A stretch of 64,000 bases of DNA from assembly GCA_905116865.2 (NCBI GenBank), contig CAJHNH020008456.1, positions 52,501-116,500 of the forward strand, given 5' to 3'. Below, one piece after another: positions 45,571-59,354 of the stretch; within the stretch, counting starts at the first letter, position 1; the number at the start of each line of letters is the position of its first letter. Under the pieces are notes generated by a model, which saw only the letters and a program-made list of their open reading frames with translations, was not told where the DNA came from and searched no databases. A program made the translations under genes and the position numbers. Origin of the DNA: Candidula unifasciata. Taxonomy: Eukaryota > Mollusca > Gastropoda > Stylommatophora > Geomitridae.

Positions 45571-47369
45571 AACTGACAGTACACAGATAAGCCAGCTCTG
45601 TAAAACGGATGCGCACGCTAAACTCAAGTCCTTGTACAAAGTCAAAGTCCAGAAATAGACTTGAAACCAGGAGTTTCCCGTCGAATTAGCCCGTGAATGC
45701 AGAAAACAACATACATAAATTAGACGTCCCATAGGGCTATCCGTGGATTGTGCCAAACTGTTCTAACCTGCCCAATCTTCTGGATATCTCTTGTGGAATG
45801 CAGTCTAAAACTCTCTGGTCTCTCTGATTATCGTTCATTGCAGGGTTTCTTTTGGACTGCCTCGCTTAACCATCACATTTGTTTCTCATTCCAGTGCGTT
45901 TTTTATGGTAATTTTTGTTTCGCTTTGACTCAGAATACGAGCAGTATATCTTAATGATTTCTCCTATAACTGTTGATATCATGGGTTGATCACTAGAAAT
46001 GTATGGATCTTTTCGGTTGTTTAAAATTTGCCTCATTAATATAATATTCACTAATTCCCTTGGGGTATTTTGTTTTTGTTGTTGTTGTTGTTGTTTTCAA
46101 TGCACATAACTTTCGTTTCATGTCTTTTTTTTTTAAATTCTCCAATGTAAGAACAGATAACACGTGAAATGGAATGACGTTACAGTTGAAAATACATAAA
46201 ATATGGAAAGGGGTTTGAGGGAAGGGGGAGGTTAAGAGCTACACACGTCAATGCTTATCGTTTAGGCGCAGATATTTCATTTCCAGTTCCAGAGTTGAGT
46301 TTTTTGTTTTTCTTGCTGTCTCATCTGATCAGCCTTGTTCTTGCACAAAATGAAATCTGCAGAGATCCACAGCTGCTAGTTTGTTCCAACCGTCAATGTT
46401 GATGATCGTACTGGTGCTCCAAGGAGTGTTTATCTCTCGACACAGCTTCTGAAACCAGTCTAAAGGAAATCAAACTCTAATGTGGAATCAACCTTCTACC
46501 TCTCAGATGAAAGGACTGTTTGGGTGTGAGGTAAAGTATTTGCTCTTCCAAAAATCGCTCAGTTTCATTTCATGCCCTGTGACGCTGTCTCACTGTCGGT
46601 AACGCAACCACGGAGCTCAACAGTTTACAAGCCCCACCCTGGCTTCTGCCGGAGGCGTTGAATATAGGCCGGGCCAAAGATATGGCCTAGCTAAAGATAT
46701 GGCCTTGCGGCTGAAAGGGGTTTCTGGGACCTCTCCACGGGTGATCCTCATGCGCATGGTGGCACTTTGTGTCACCTGGTGTTTGTCGATCGTGTGATGT
46801 CCTTGTGGGGTGCAACTACCTATCTCTCACAATTTACAGGTTTGCATGTTTTTTTGCGGGTTTTTTTTTTTTTTTAATATTGTTGGGTCTCTATTCACAG
46901 AATGACTAGCCACCTGAATAGTAGTACCGCACAAAGCGTGAACCCTATAGCTCCAGCAACGATTCCTCAGTATCCGTAAAAATTGCAATCTTTAACCGAA
47001 CGAAGCAGTCGACGAAATGAAGCCACTAGATTCAGAGGGCAAGGTAAACGGCTCAATCACATAGCTACTGGGATCTTTATGTGGGGTTGGACCAGGTGGA
47101 TGCAGATTCCAGCACCTGTTGGAAGGGCGCTAATCTGATGTTCTGTCGAGAATGACAACAAGCTCTGCAGATTCTCCTGCTTTCCTTGGGGTCGTCAAGG
47201 GGTCAGCAGTTTGTGACATGATGCGGACAGTCAGTTACCATCAACTGATCCTGTGTTTTGTGTGTTAAGGGTACAAATAAGATTGTATATGAACCCAACA
47301 TCTTCTGCTCACCAGGCAAGCCTGTAGCCTCTTTGTTTATTGAGACTCTAGAAGCGCACACCTGCATGG
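45571..47369. other. Single-copy DNA, no gene recognised
   Basis: It contains a short TGT repeat (about 46077-46095), T tracts and small frames without recognisable domains. The upstream part of the minus frame (45756-45571) shows no LINE similarity. Confidence 0.45.
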
Positions 47370-47460
47370 ATTGTATCACTTATTCACCCACTAGTCGGCG
47401 TTACGTACTCGCTTCGTAATTCTGGGGTGCCGGGTGTGATCGCAGCTTCGGACAATTTGG
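47370..47460 (+). mobile_element. Possible degraded tRNA-like SINE head
   Basis: The segment tactcgcttcgtaattctgg followed by ggtgccgggtgtgatcgc resembles the anticodon-arm and box-B part of a tRNA-derived SINE with a cgcttcgtaat loop. Box A is not convincing. This is a weak call. Confidence 0.35.
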
Positions 47461-47849
47461 AAGCAGATCACCATACGTTGGTTCCGATAGTCGATTCGAG
47501 AGCTGACCATCTGGTAAGAAAAGACAAAATACTAAACATAAAAAGTAAAAATAAAAACTCTAGTGAAACAATAAACAGATTAAGAAATGTTGGAGCTGGT
47601 TATTCAATGGTTATGTAAACGATGTGCATGAAACGTTCTCATTGGTCAGTACCAATAGTGGTCTAGCAGGCCTCGAGACGTGTCAATGACTCTATTACCC
47701 GATGTCTAAACTGCAGATAGCACCACCTATCCAAAATACCTCATGGTGTATAAGTCTTCTTTAGTCTTACATTAGTATATGATTGAGAAGAGCAATAAAC
47801 AAAATGGTTTGTTCCTTTAGCACACAGGCCCAGATAACAACTATTTCAG
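47461..47849. other. Single-copy DNA, no gene recognised
   Basis: Spacer before the 38-bp array. Nothing recognised. Confidence 0.4.
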
Positions 47850-50800
47850 TTTGTTGCTCACAATACAATCTGTACATGACATCACTATCATTGCCTCACA
47901 GTACCAACTGTACATGACATCACTATCATCGCCTCACAGTACCAACTGTACATGACATCTCTATCATCGCCTCACAGTACCAACTGTACATGACATCACT
48001 ATCATCGCCTCACAGTACCAACTGTACATGACATCACTATCATTGCCTCACAGTACCATCTGTACATGACATCACTATCATTGCCTCACAGTACCAACTG
48101 TACATGACATCCCTATCATCGCCTCACAGTACCAACTGTACATGACATCACTATCATCGCCTCACAGTACCAACTGTACATGACATCACTATCATTGCCT
48201 CACAGTACCATCTGTACATGACATCACTATCATCGCCTCACAGTACCAACTGTACATGACATCCCTATCATCGCCTCACAGTACCAACTGTACATGACAT
48301 CACTATCATCGCCTCACAGTACCAACTGTACATGACATCCCTATCATCGCCTCACAGTACCAACTGTACATGGCATCACTATCATCGCCTCACAGTACCA
48401 ACTGTACATGACATCACTATCATCGCCTCACAGTACCAACTGTACATGACATCCCTATCATCGCCTCACAGTACCAACTGTACATGGCATCACTATCATC
48501 GCCTCACAGTACCAACTGTACATGATATCACTATCATCGCCTCACAGTACCATCTGTACATGACATCCCTATCATTGCCTCACAGTACCAACAGTACTTG
48601 ACATCACTATCATTGCTTCACAGTACCATCTGTACATGGCATCACTATCATTGCCTCACAGTACCATCTGTACATGGCATCACTATCATTGCTTCACAGT
48701 ACCAACTGTAATTGACATCCCTATCATCGCCTCACAGTACCATTTGTACATGACATCCCTATCATTGCCTCACAGTACCAACTGTACATGACATCCCTAT
48801 CATTGCCTCACAGTACCATCTGTACATGACATCACTATCATCGCCTCACAGTACCATCTGTACATGACATCCCTATCATTAACTCACAGTACCATCTGTA
48901 CATGACATCACTATCATTGCCTCACAGTACCAACTGTACTTGACATCCCTATCATTGCCTCACAGTACCAACTGTACATGACATCCCTATCATTGCCTCA
49001 CAGTACCAACTGTACATGACATCACTATCATTGCCTCACAGTACCAACTGTACATGACATCACTATCATCGCCTCACAGTACCATCTGTACATGACATCC
49101 CTATCATCGCCTCACAGTACCAATTGTACATGACATCCCCATCATCGCCTCACAGTACCATCTGTACATGACATCCCTATCATCGCCTCACAGTACCAAC
49201 TGTACATGACATCCCTATCATCGCCTCACAGTACCAACTGTACATGGCATCACTATCATCGCCTCACAGTACCAACTGTACATGACATCACTATCATCGC
49301 CTCACAGTACCAACTGTACATGACATCCCTATCATCGCCTCACAGTACCAACTGTACATGGCATCACTATCATCGCCTCACAGTACCAACTGTACATGAT
49401 ATCACTATCATCACCTCACAGTACCATCTGTACATGACATCCCTATCATTGCCTCACAGTACCAACTGTACTTGACATCACTATCATTGCTTCACAGTAC
49501 CATCTGTACATGGCATCACTATCATTGCCTCACAGTACCATCTGTACATGGCATCACTATCATTGCTTCACAGTACCAACTGTAATTGACATCCCTATCA
49601 TCGCCTCACAGTACCATCTGTACATGACATCCCTATCATTGCCTCACAGTACCAACTGTACATGACATCCCTATCATTGCCTCACAGTACCATCTGTACA
49701 TGACATCACTATCATCGCCTCACAGTACCATCTGTACATGACATCCCTATCATTAACTCACAGTACCATCTGTACATACCATCACAGTACCATCTGTACA
49801 TGACATCACTATCATTGCCTCACAGTACCAACTGTACTTGACATCCCTATCATTGCCTCACAGTACCAACTGTACATGACATCCCTATCATTGCCTCACA
49901 GTACCAACTGTACATGACATCCCTATCATTGCCTCACAGTACCAACTGTACATGACATCACTATCATCGCCTCACAGTACCATCTGTACATGACATCCCT
50001 ATCACTGCCTCACAGTACCAACTGTACATGACATCACTATCATCGCCTCACAGTACCATCTGTACATGACATCCCTATCATCGCCTCACAGTACCAATTG
50101 TACATGACATCCCCATCATCGCCTAACAGTACCAATTGTACATGACATCCCTATCATCGCCTCACAGTACCAACTGTACATGACATCCCTATCATCGCCG
50201 CATTGTACCAACTGTAATTGACATCCCTATCATCGCCTTACAGTACAATCTGTACATGACATCGCTATCACGGCCTCACAGTACCAACTGTACATGACAC
50301 CGCTATCACGGCCTCACAGTACCAACTGTACATGACATCACTATCACGGCCTCACAAAACCAACTGTACATGACATCCCTATCACGGCCTCACAGTACCA
50401 ACTGTACATGACATCCCTATCACGGCCTCACAGTACCAACTGTACATGACATCGCTATCACGGCCTCACAGTACAAACTGTACATGACACCGCTATCACG
50501 GCCTCACAGTACCAACTGTACATGACACCGCTATCACGGCCTCACAGTACCAACTGTACATGACATCGCTATTTCGGCCTCACAAAACCAACTGTACATA
50601 ACACCGCTATCACGGCCTCACAAAACCAACTGTACATGACATCGCTATCACGGCCTCACAAAACCAACTGTACATGACATAGCTATAACGGCCTCACAGT
50701 ACCAACTGTACATGACATCGCTATCACGGCCTCACAGTACCAACTGTACATGACATCGCTATCACGGCCTCACAAAACCAACTGTACATGACATAGCTAT

Positions 50801-50895
50801 AACGTCCTCACAGTACCAACTGTACATGACATCCCTATCACGGCCTCACAGTACCAACTGTACATGACATCTCTATCACGGCCTCACAGTATCTG
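47850..50895. repeat. Minisatellite, 38-bp unit, about 80 copies
   Basis: The unit holds catgacatcactatcatcgc and ctcacagtaccaactgta. It is the largest array in the window. A block of 23 units is duplicated with an 874-bp offset: the variant pattern at 48332 onward (tggcatc, tgatatc, ttgacatc, gcttcac, taattgac) recurs from 49206. From about 50225 the variant tatcacggcctcac takes over. Each unit carries the palindrome tgtaca. Confidence 0.97.
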
Positions 50896-51015
50896 CACTT
50901 GGTGATCGTGGGTTCTAAGGAGACATGATCACCACTCCAGTCGGCACGTCACTTGATGATCGTGGGTTCTAAGAAGGCATGATCACCACTTTAGTCGGCA
51001 CGTCACTTGATGATG
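50896..51015. repeat. Two-copy repeat, about 61 bp
   Basis: The segments gatcgtgggttctaaggaga and gatcgtgggttctaagaagg start two copies, each followed by catgatcaccact and agtcggcacgtcacttg. Confidence 0.85.
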
Positions 51016-52012
<997 letters not shown>

Positions 52013-52149
52013 TCACTGGACTCGTGGTACTTTGTGAATGGACAGTAGTAAGAAAAGAGGACAGATAATATTTTATTTTACCAGACCTCAATTATTTGGG
52101 AACAAAATAAGATAGTGGCAGGGTTAGCTGTGGAGCAAATACGGCCGTC
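52013..52149. other. Short spacer
   Basis: Nothing recognised. Confidence 0.4.
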
Positions 52150-52825
52150 GCAGTGCTGTCAGATTTATAAACTAAAATCTCATACATTGTGGAATAGATG
52201 CCTGCCGTGCTGATAGCTCCATAAAGAAAAATCTCATACGTTATAGAGTAGATTCCCACCGTGCTGAAATCTTCATTAAACTAAAGTTACGTACATTTTG
52301 TAAAAGAGGTCTGCCGTGCTCATAGCTTCATAAACTGAAATCTCATTTATTGTGGAGTAGACGCCCGAGGTGCTGATAGCTCCATAAAGAAAATTCTTAT
52401 ACAAAGTGGAATAGCTGCCCGCCGTGCTGATAGCTGCATAAACTAAAATATCATACGTTATAGAGCAGATGCCCGCCGTGCTGATAGCTGCATAAACTAA
52501 AATATCATACGTTATAGAGCAGATGGCCGCCGTGCTGATAGCTCCATAAACTAAAATATCATACGTTATAGAGCAGATGCCCGCCGTGCTGATAGTTCCA
52601 TAAACTAAACTCTCATACATTGTCGAGTAGATGCCCGCCGTGCTAATCTCTCCATAACTAATACCTCACACGTTATGGAGCAGATGCCCGCCGTGCTGAT
52701 AGCTCCATAAACTAAACTCTCATACATTGTCGAGTAGATGCCCGCCGTGCTGATAGCTCCATAAACTAAACTCTCATACATTGTCGAGTAGATGCCCGCC
52801 GTGCTGATAGCTCCTTTACTATATC
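52150..52825. repeat. Minisatellite, 54-bp unit, about 12 copies
   Basis: The unit holds gatagctccataaactaaac, tctcatacattgtcgagtag and atgcccgccgtgct. The spacing is 54 bp (52698, 52752), or 18 codons, which leaves minus-strand frames of 91 and 114 codons (AISTAGIYSTMYESLVYG type). The right half is homogeneous and the left half diverged. Confidence 0.95.
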
Positions 52826-53276
52826 TTTCATACCGGGTTAGAATGAATGCAAACCGTAACGATGACTCCACACACTTCAACAGTCTTGTCAGTGACCCAC
52901 ATCAATAGTCGGTGACTCAGAACTATTTTCTTGGCAACTATGCAAATGAGAACACCTGTATTTGACTCACTCGGGGTTTTAAACATTTTTAATTTTGTTT
53001 GGAAACATAGCACGAGTGTCGATGTGCTTGCTTAAGGAAAATATGACCCGGATACACGGAGGTCCTAACGGCATCAGTCACAAACATTGGTGTGTGTCCA
53101 GCATCCAATTTAGTAACTGTCTACACGAACAAACTTTCACATTGTGTTTGCTTTCTTAGATTTAAAACGTTTTCAGCCAGGCATCTTACCATAGCTTCAA
53201 TCGCAACACGCAATACACTATTTACAATCTTTTTGTCATAAGACACGAATTTCATATTTATGATGCAATTATGCCT
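52826..53276. other. Single-copy DNA, no gene recognised
   Basis: Nothing recognised between the 54-bp array and the AT tract. Confidence 0.45.
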
Positions 53277-53278
53277 GA

Positions 53279-53369
<91 letters not shown>
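53277..53369. repeat. AT microsatellite
   Basis: About 90 bp of AT dinucleotides with one G interruption near 53291. Confidence 0.98.
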
Positions 53370-53370
<1 letters not shown>

Positions 53371-53509
53371 ACCAGGTGGCCAATAGCTGTTTATAATTTC
53401 GATTTGGCTTAATGCGAACTGGAATCTGGCAAGCTCAAGGAAAATGAGGATATTAAAAGATTTGTAACCACTTTATATATACAAAGTAAAGGAACTTTTC
53501 CAAATCTTG

Positions 53510-53835
53510 AGTTACCCTAGGCAGCGACAAAGTTTAGACAAGAACCTCATCACAGACATGTTGTAAACAATACTCCAATCATAGACACGCTTTAAGCAGC
53601 GACGCAAGTAATAGACACCATTAAAACTACCCCAATCAGAGACAGGCTTTGAACAGCGACCCCAATCAGAAACATTATTTAAACAGCGACCCCATCAGAA
53701 ACATCATCTACACAGGAACCTCATCATAGACGCTCTTTAAACAGCGACCCTATCAGAGACCGGCTTTAAATAGCGACCCCATCAAAGGTATGCTTCAAAC
53801 AATGACCCCTTCAGAAAGACTTTAACAACGAACTA
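53510..53835. repeat. Degenerate repeat, cagcgacccc motif
   Basis: Irregular copies of tttaaacagcgaccccatca and cagagacaggc with spacings of about 30 to 45 bp. This looks like an old, decayed array. Confidence 0.65.
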
Positions 53836-54807
53836 GATTAAACAATCACTAAACACAAAATATGCAGCTGGAAGCCAGGCAGAAAACAAACAACCGAACG
53901 TTTCGAGACAAGTCTTTATAAACAAATGACAGCAAGAAAAGGACTGAACAAAGATAAAAATACAAACCATATTTAAAAAAAAAAATAAATAAAATAAAAG
54001 TGTTCTTTAATCTTAATAGGAACAATAGGGACACAAAAAAATATATACCTATGTATTTCTGTAGTGAATCAAAGAATGATGATTATTAATTTTTGCTGTG
54101 ATAAGAACACCTAATCGATAAATGTATGTCGATAAGGCGTTGTTCCAATAACATACGGGTCATGCAATCCCCTGAGCATGATTCGGTGGCAGTGACAGAA
54201 ACGTCCAGTTCAACATGATGTTCACATTCAGGAAAATGGAGAGAGCAGGTTTGGTAGCTTTCTTTTCAATGTAAAATCCATCGTTTCACGTTTGGTCTCG
54301 AGACATGAATTAGATTGCATGATCAACCTACGAATAATTCTTTAATTTGTTCTTGAGGAAACAGCAGAAGGTTGGGAGATTACATACTAGTATGTTTGGC
54401 GTGTAGTGCAGGAAAAGTACCTAACAGAAGTGATTTGTAAGGGCCTGCTTGTAAGAAGTATATGCTTCAGATTAGAGTCTCGCCTGTAGGCCACTGTGGG
54501 CTTCTTGCTATAGATCGGCGCCGATGTTGATGAGGCAATGGGTACTTTTTTGAAGCAGCTAAATTAGGAGGGGAAAAAAGTTCACAGCCGATTTGAATCA
54601 ATTCGGGATTGAGGGGGATTTAGCTAGAAAAGCTTGGATGGTAGATAATTCAGTCATTGATCTTCCTGGAGAATGGGTTCAGGATACAGGCCATCCCTGG
54701 CGAAATCCAGAGGCTCATAATCCTAGCTAGTAAATTAAGTTTCAGAACACAACCTTTGGGATTACGTCTTACATCCTTGCAAGAATGCGTGTGAGTAAAA
54801 TATGGGC
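53836..54807. other. Single-copy DNA, no gene recognised
   Basis: A small minus frame (54034-53849) is low complexity. Nothing else was seen. Confidence 0.45.
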
Positions 54808-56690
54808 TTCAAACAGCAGCCTGTGAAAGAAATGCTTACAACAGCAGTCTGTCAAAGAAATGCTTACAATAGCAGTCTGTCAAAGAAATGACTACAATAG
54901 CAGTCTGACAAAGATATGCCTACAATAGCAGTCTGACAAAGATATGCCTACAATAGCAGTCTGACAAAGATATGCCTACAATAGCAGTCTGACAAAGATA
55001 TGCCTACAATAGCAGTCTGACAAAGATATGCCTACAATAGCAGTCTGACAAAGAAATGACTACAATAGCAGTCTGACAAAGAAATGACTACAATAGCAGT
55101 CTGACAAAGAAATGCCTACAATAGCAGTCTGACAAAGAAATGACTACAATAGCAGTCTGACAAAGAAATAACCTACAATAGAAATCTGACAAAGATATGC
55201 CTACAATAGCAGTCTGACAAAGATATGCCTACAATAGCAGTCTGACAAAGAAATGCCTACAATAGCAGTCTGACAAAGAAATGCCTACAATAGCAGTCTG
55301 ACAAAGATATGCCTACAATAGCAGTCTGACAAAGAAATGACTACAATAGCAGTCTGACAAAGAAATGACTACAATAGCAGTCTGACAAAGAAATGCCTAC
55401 AATAGCAGTCTGACAAAGAAATGACTACAATAGCAGTCTGACAAAGAAATAACCTACAATAGAAATCTGACAAAGATATGCCTACAATAGCAGTCTGACA
55501 AAGATATGCCTACAATAGCAGTCTGACAAAGAAATGACTTCAATAGCAGTCTGACAAAGAAATGCCTACAATAGCAGTCTGACAAAGAAATGACTACAAT
55601 AGCAGTCTGACAAAGAAATAACCTACAATAGAAATCTGACAAAGATATGCCTACAATAGCAGTCTGACAAAGAAATAACCTACAATAGAAATCTGACAAA
55701 GAAATGACTACAACGGCAGTCTGACAAAGAAATAACCTACAATAGAAGTCTGACAAAGAAATGCCTACAACGGCAGTCTGACAAAGAAATGCCTACAATA
55801 GCAGTCTGACAAAGAAATGACTACAATAAAAGTCTGACAAAGAAATGCCTACAATAGCAGTCTGACAAAGAAATGACTACAATAAAAGTCTGACAAAGAA
55901 ATGACTACAATAGCAGTCTGACAAAGAAATAACCTACAATAGAAATCTGACAAAGATATGCCTACAATAGCAGTCTGACAAAGAAATGACTACAATAGCA
56001 GTCTGACAAAGAAATAACCTACAATAGAAATCTGACAAAGATATGCCTACAATAGCAGTCTGACAAAGAAATGACTACAATAGCAGTCTGACAAAGAAAT
56101 AACTACAATAGCAGTCTGACAAAGAAATGCCTACAATAGCAGTCTGACAAAGAAATGACTACAATAGCAGTCTGACAAAGAAATAACCTACAATAGAAAT
56201 CTGACAAAGATATGCCTACAATAGCAGACTGACAAAGATATGCCTACAATAGAAATCTGACAAAGAAATGCCTACAATAGAAATCTGACAAAGAAATAAC
56301 CTACAATAGAAGTCTGACAAAGAAATGCCTACAATAGCAGTCTGACAAAGAAATAAAGAAATGCCTACAATAGAAGTCTGACAAAGAAATGCCTACAATA
56401 GAAGTCTGACAAAGAAATGCCTACAATAGAAGTCTGTCAAAGAAATGCCTACAATAAAAGTCTGACATGGAAATGCTTACAATAGAAGTCTGTCAAAGAA
56501 ATGTCTACAATAGCAGTCTGTGAAAGAAATGCCTACAACAGCAGTCTGTCATAGAAATGCCTACAACAGAAGTCTGTCAAAAAAATGTATACAATAGAAA
56601 ACTGTGAAAGAAATGCCTACAATAGAAGTATGTCAAAGAAATGCCTACAATAGAAGTCTGTCAAAGAAATGCCTACAACAGTAACATGTC
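54808..56690. repeat. Minisatellite, 28-bp unit, about 66 copies
   Basis: The unit holds tctgacaaagaaatgcctac and aatagcag. Variants (aaatgcc, aaatgac, gatatgcc, aaataacc) recur in blocks. Copies at both ends carry tctgtcaaag and are more diverged, while the middle is homogeneous. Confidence 0.97.
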
Positions 56691-56761
56691 AGAGAAACGC
56701 ATAGAACATCTACTGCAAGAGACACATTTAACAACAGCATCTGTCAGAAAGGGTGGATGGA

Positions 56762-56781
56762 GGGGGGGGGGGGGGGGGGGG
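56762..56781. repeat. Poly-G tract, 20 G
   Basis: Uninterrupted G run directly before the end of the minus-strand SINE. Confidence 0.95.
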
Positions 56782-56784
56782 TAA

Positions 56785-57050
56785 AGGACCATTTACCACG
56801 CCTTCATGTGTGTTAGGTATATAGGGCTAGACCTGTATTTTATAGACCAGTCGGCACTTTTTGAGTGATATGTTCAACATCACACCGACCGCCTTTACCT
56901 CCGAGCACTTTACCTGGTACCCACTCAAGGTTCGGTCGACCTGAGTGACAAGGTCATTTTGACCGAAAGTCTGATCGAGTTATGACCCTAACCCACGACC
57001 TTTGGATCGGCAGGCGAGCTACTAGCGGGTACACTAGTGGGAGCCACACA
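56785..57050 (-). mobile_element. tRNA-derived SINE, family 2, minus strand
   Basis: On the minus strand a diverged head (about 57048-56985, box B region gtgggttagggtc) is followed by ttgagtgggtaccaggtaaa, aaaggcggtcgg and gactggtctataaaatacag. It ends with the ggtctagccctatata block at about 56833-56818 and cctttac. Confidence 0.85.
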
Positions 57051-57164
57051 TACAACCAGGGGGGTGTGAAACTGTGCCTGGGCGTCAACAAGGTAACAAC
57101 AATAATTAGTTGAAACATACAGACATGTTACTGTTTATTACAAGTGCTAGGAGACGCCATACTT

Positions 57165-57167
57165 TGC

Positions 57168-57235
<68 letters not shown>

Positions 57236-57333
57236 GAGGCGGGAGGCAGGAAAATTAATAAGAGAGGAGAGTGAAAATATAGCGAGATGATAAACTGAAA
57301 TAGAGGGATAAGTAGGAGTCATAAAGCGAGAAA

Positions 57334-57394
<61 letters not shown>
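57165..57394. repeat. Two GA microsatellites around a short spacer
   Basis: GA tracts at about 57168-57230 and 57338-57394 with single-copy sequence between. The minus-strand frame is Ser/Leu low complexity. Confidence 0.97.
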
Positions 57395-57396
<2 letters not shown>

Positions 57397-58654
57397 TGAA
57401 ACAGGCCGTCTGGAGACCTAGAAATAGGCCGATGAATAGAACATGATGAAAACTAAGGCTATGAATAAAGCAAGCCTGGCGTATGGACTCAATGCCACTC
57501 ATTGTGGTGGAACCCTGGCAGGGCAGAAAGTATGACTAATCGGTCTATAATCGTATGGAAATGGAGCCTTTACAGAAAAGACGCTTTCACGGCTCAGTAA
57601 AAAAATACACCCTCTTAACTCTCCCCCCCCCCCTTTTTTTTTTTCTCCACATACAAACACACACACACATACAAACACGTGCACGTGTGTGGCATACAAT
57701 TTAACCCTAATGTTACCATTAAAAAAAATACCCGGAAGAAAGCTTCGAATCGTCGCATGTGAACTAGAATTGGTAATACTTCATGCTATTCATACGTGAT
57801 GGTATCCGAGACAATATGAACAACCCAAGGGCTGCCTATTTGGCTGAAGTGTTCGGTCTGGTGGGGACTTCTGTTACTGACTAACCCTGGCAATTATGGA
57901 TGATTGAGCTGGCGGAGAGATTGGAAAAACCGTCGTTCTTTTTCATCGGGCATCGATAAACTCACATGGAAGTGACAGACTGAGAAGGCGGCACTTCACT
58001 TGGCCATTAAATTACAAGAATAGGAAGTGAGAGGCCAGATTACAGTGCAACGGAGCAAAAGGCGCAGACGTTTCCGCCAAAGATCAAATCAGCTGAAGTC
58101 TCCCATCTGCTGCAGGCAACAAAATATTGAGAATAAAACCAACCTGGCAACATAAGCCCAAACATTTAAGTCAGCTGATCGTCAGCGGGTATCTATGCAT
58201 GCAGTTACTCAACTAGGTTGTTGTAACTACTCCTGTTAATTTAAAGTAAATTATATACTAGAGATGCCGAACCAGCTTATCATGTAAACGTTACAAGGCA
58301 AACAAAGAAATGGACAAGTGACAATTCAGAAGTAATCGTTTTATGAGATTACCGTCTTGTCCTTGACATCTACTACTCATTTTCAAGTTAGTCAACAGTT
58401 CACCAGTCATTACACACCGAACCATTCAATCTACAAATACCCTATCCTTTCATTAGTAAATCCCATTCGTGCAGCAGCTGACAGTGTCAGTCCGTTGTTA
58501 GTTTATTATTATTCTTCGGCCATTTGCCTTTTAACTTGCTTTTAACTCGCGCAGTCTGACCATGTATACAGATGTATAGTCATCACTTGGTTCTTACAAA
58601 CGTCTTGATAATCGTAGAGCATTCAACATCAGCCTGGTCCATGGCTGGCCTTTC
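57395..58654. other. Single-copy DNA, no gene recognised
   Basis: Contains a C/T tract (57623-57646) and a short AC repeat. The segment 57920-58110 may be decayed LINE DNA, but no motif is clear enough to claim it. Confidence 0.4.
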
Positions 58655-59065
58655 TTCCTCAGCAGCAAGGTCACGGGTAGTGAGCATACTTTGGAACTTT
58701 TCTCCAGGTATGCTGGTGTGATGAGGAATGAACAGGCAGACAGACTGGCTGGATCTTCACCGCTAGATGGTGAACTGATATATGACAAGGCAGATGTGGT
58801 CAGAGCCCTTTGGAAACAAATACTGAAGTCAGAAGAGAAACTAGTTTATTACGGCAGGAGAGAATGATGAACCTGTGTGTGACCAGAGGGTTCGGCTGGC
58901 ACACTACGCCAGCAAGACGGATATACAAGCAGACTACGACCGGCACGATTAGAATTGGAACTCTGCACTGGCTGCTGAGGATGGGGAGAAAGCGCGTATG
59001 GGAATGCCCCGAGTGCTGTGCTGCCAGTTCTTGGCTCAACTTCCCATCAGCCTTACCTGCATGCC
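58655..59065 (+). mobile_element. LINE ORF tail, RNase-H-like end region
   Basis: A plus frame reads YAGVMRNEQADRLAGSSPLD, then ADVVRALWKQILKSEEKL. After a frame break it reads RMMNLCVTRGFGWHT, GTIRIGTLHWLLRM and RVWECPECCAASS. The GHAGV.GNE.AD-like block is the last motif of RNase H in elements of this kind, and the Cys pair suggests a terminal zinc-binding knuckle. It is the single-copy relative of 21640-22165. Confidence 0.78.
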
Positions 59066-59354
59066 ATACAACGAAAATTAATGTAATCTCTGTCAGCCCT
59101 TGCTGACTCAGGGACATCAACCAAAATCTTCGGGCTCGGCCCATCTAAATCTTCCTGAGTATAGTCACCGAGTAACTTAGAAAGCAGACGTCGGTAAAGG
59201 TGCGTCAACAGTCAGGTTACTGCTTTCGTTAGTGTCATGATCTTTGGAGACAGACTACTTGGCGACAAAAATGCAATCTTGAAAAAATGTGATTTTCCTA
59301 ATAAACTGGCCTCATGCTGGCACTGACAAGGAGACCTTTGGAATTATTTCGACA
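59066..59354. other. Short spacer
   Basis: Single-copy. Nothing recognised. Confidence 0.4.
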
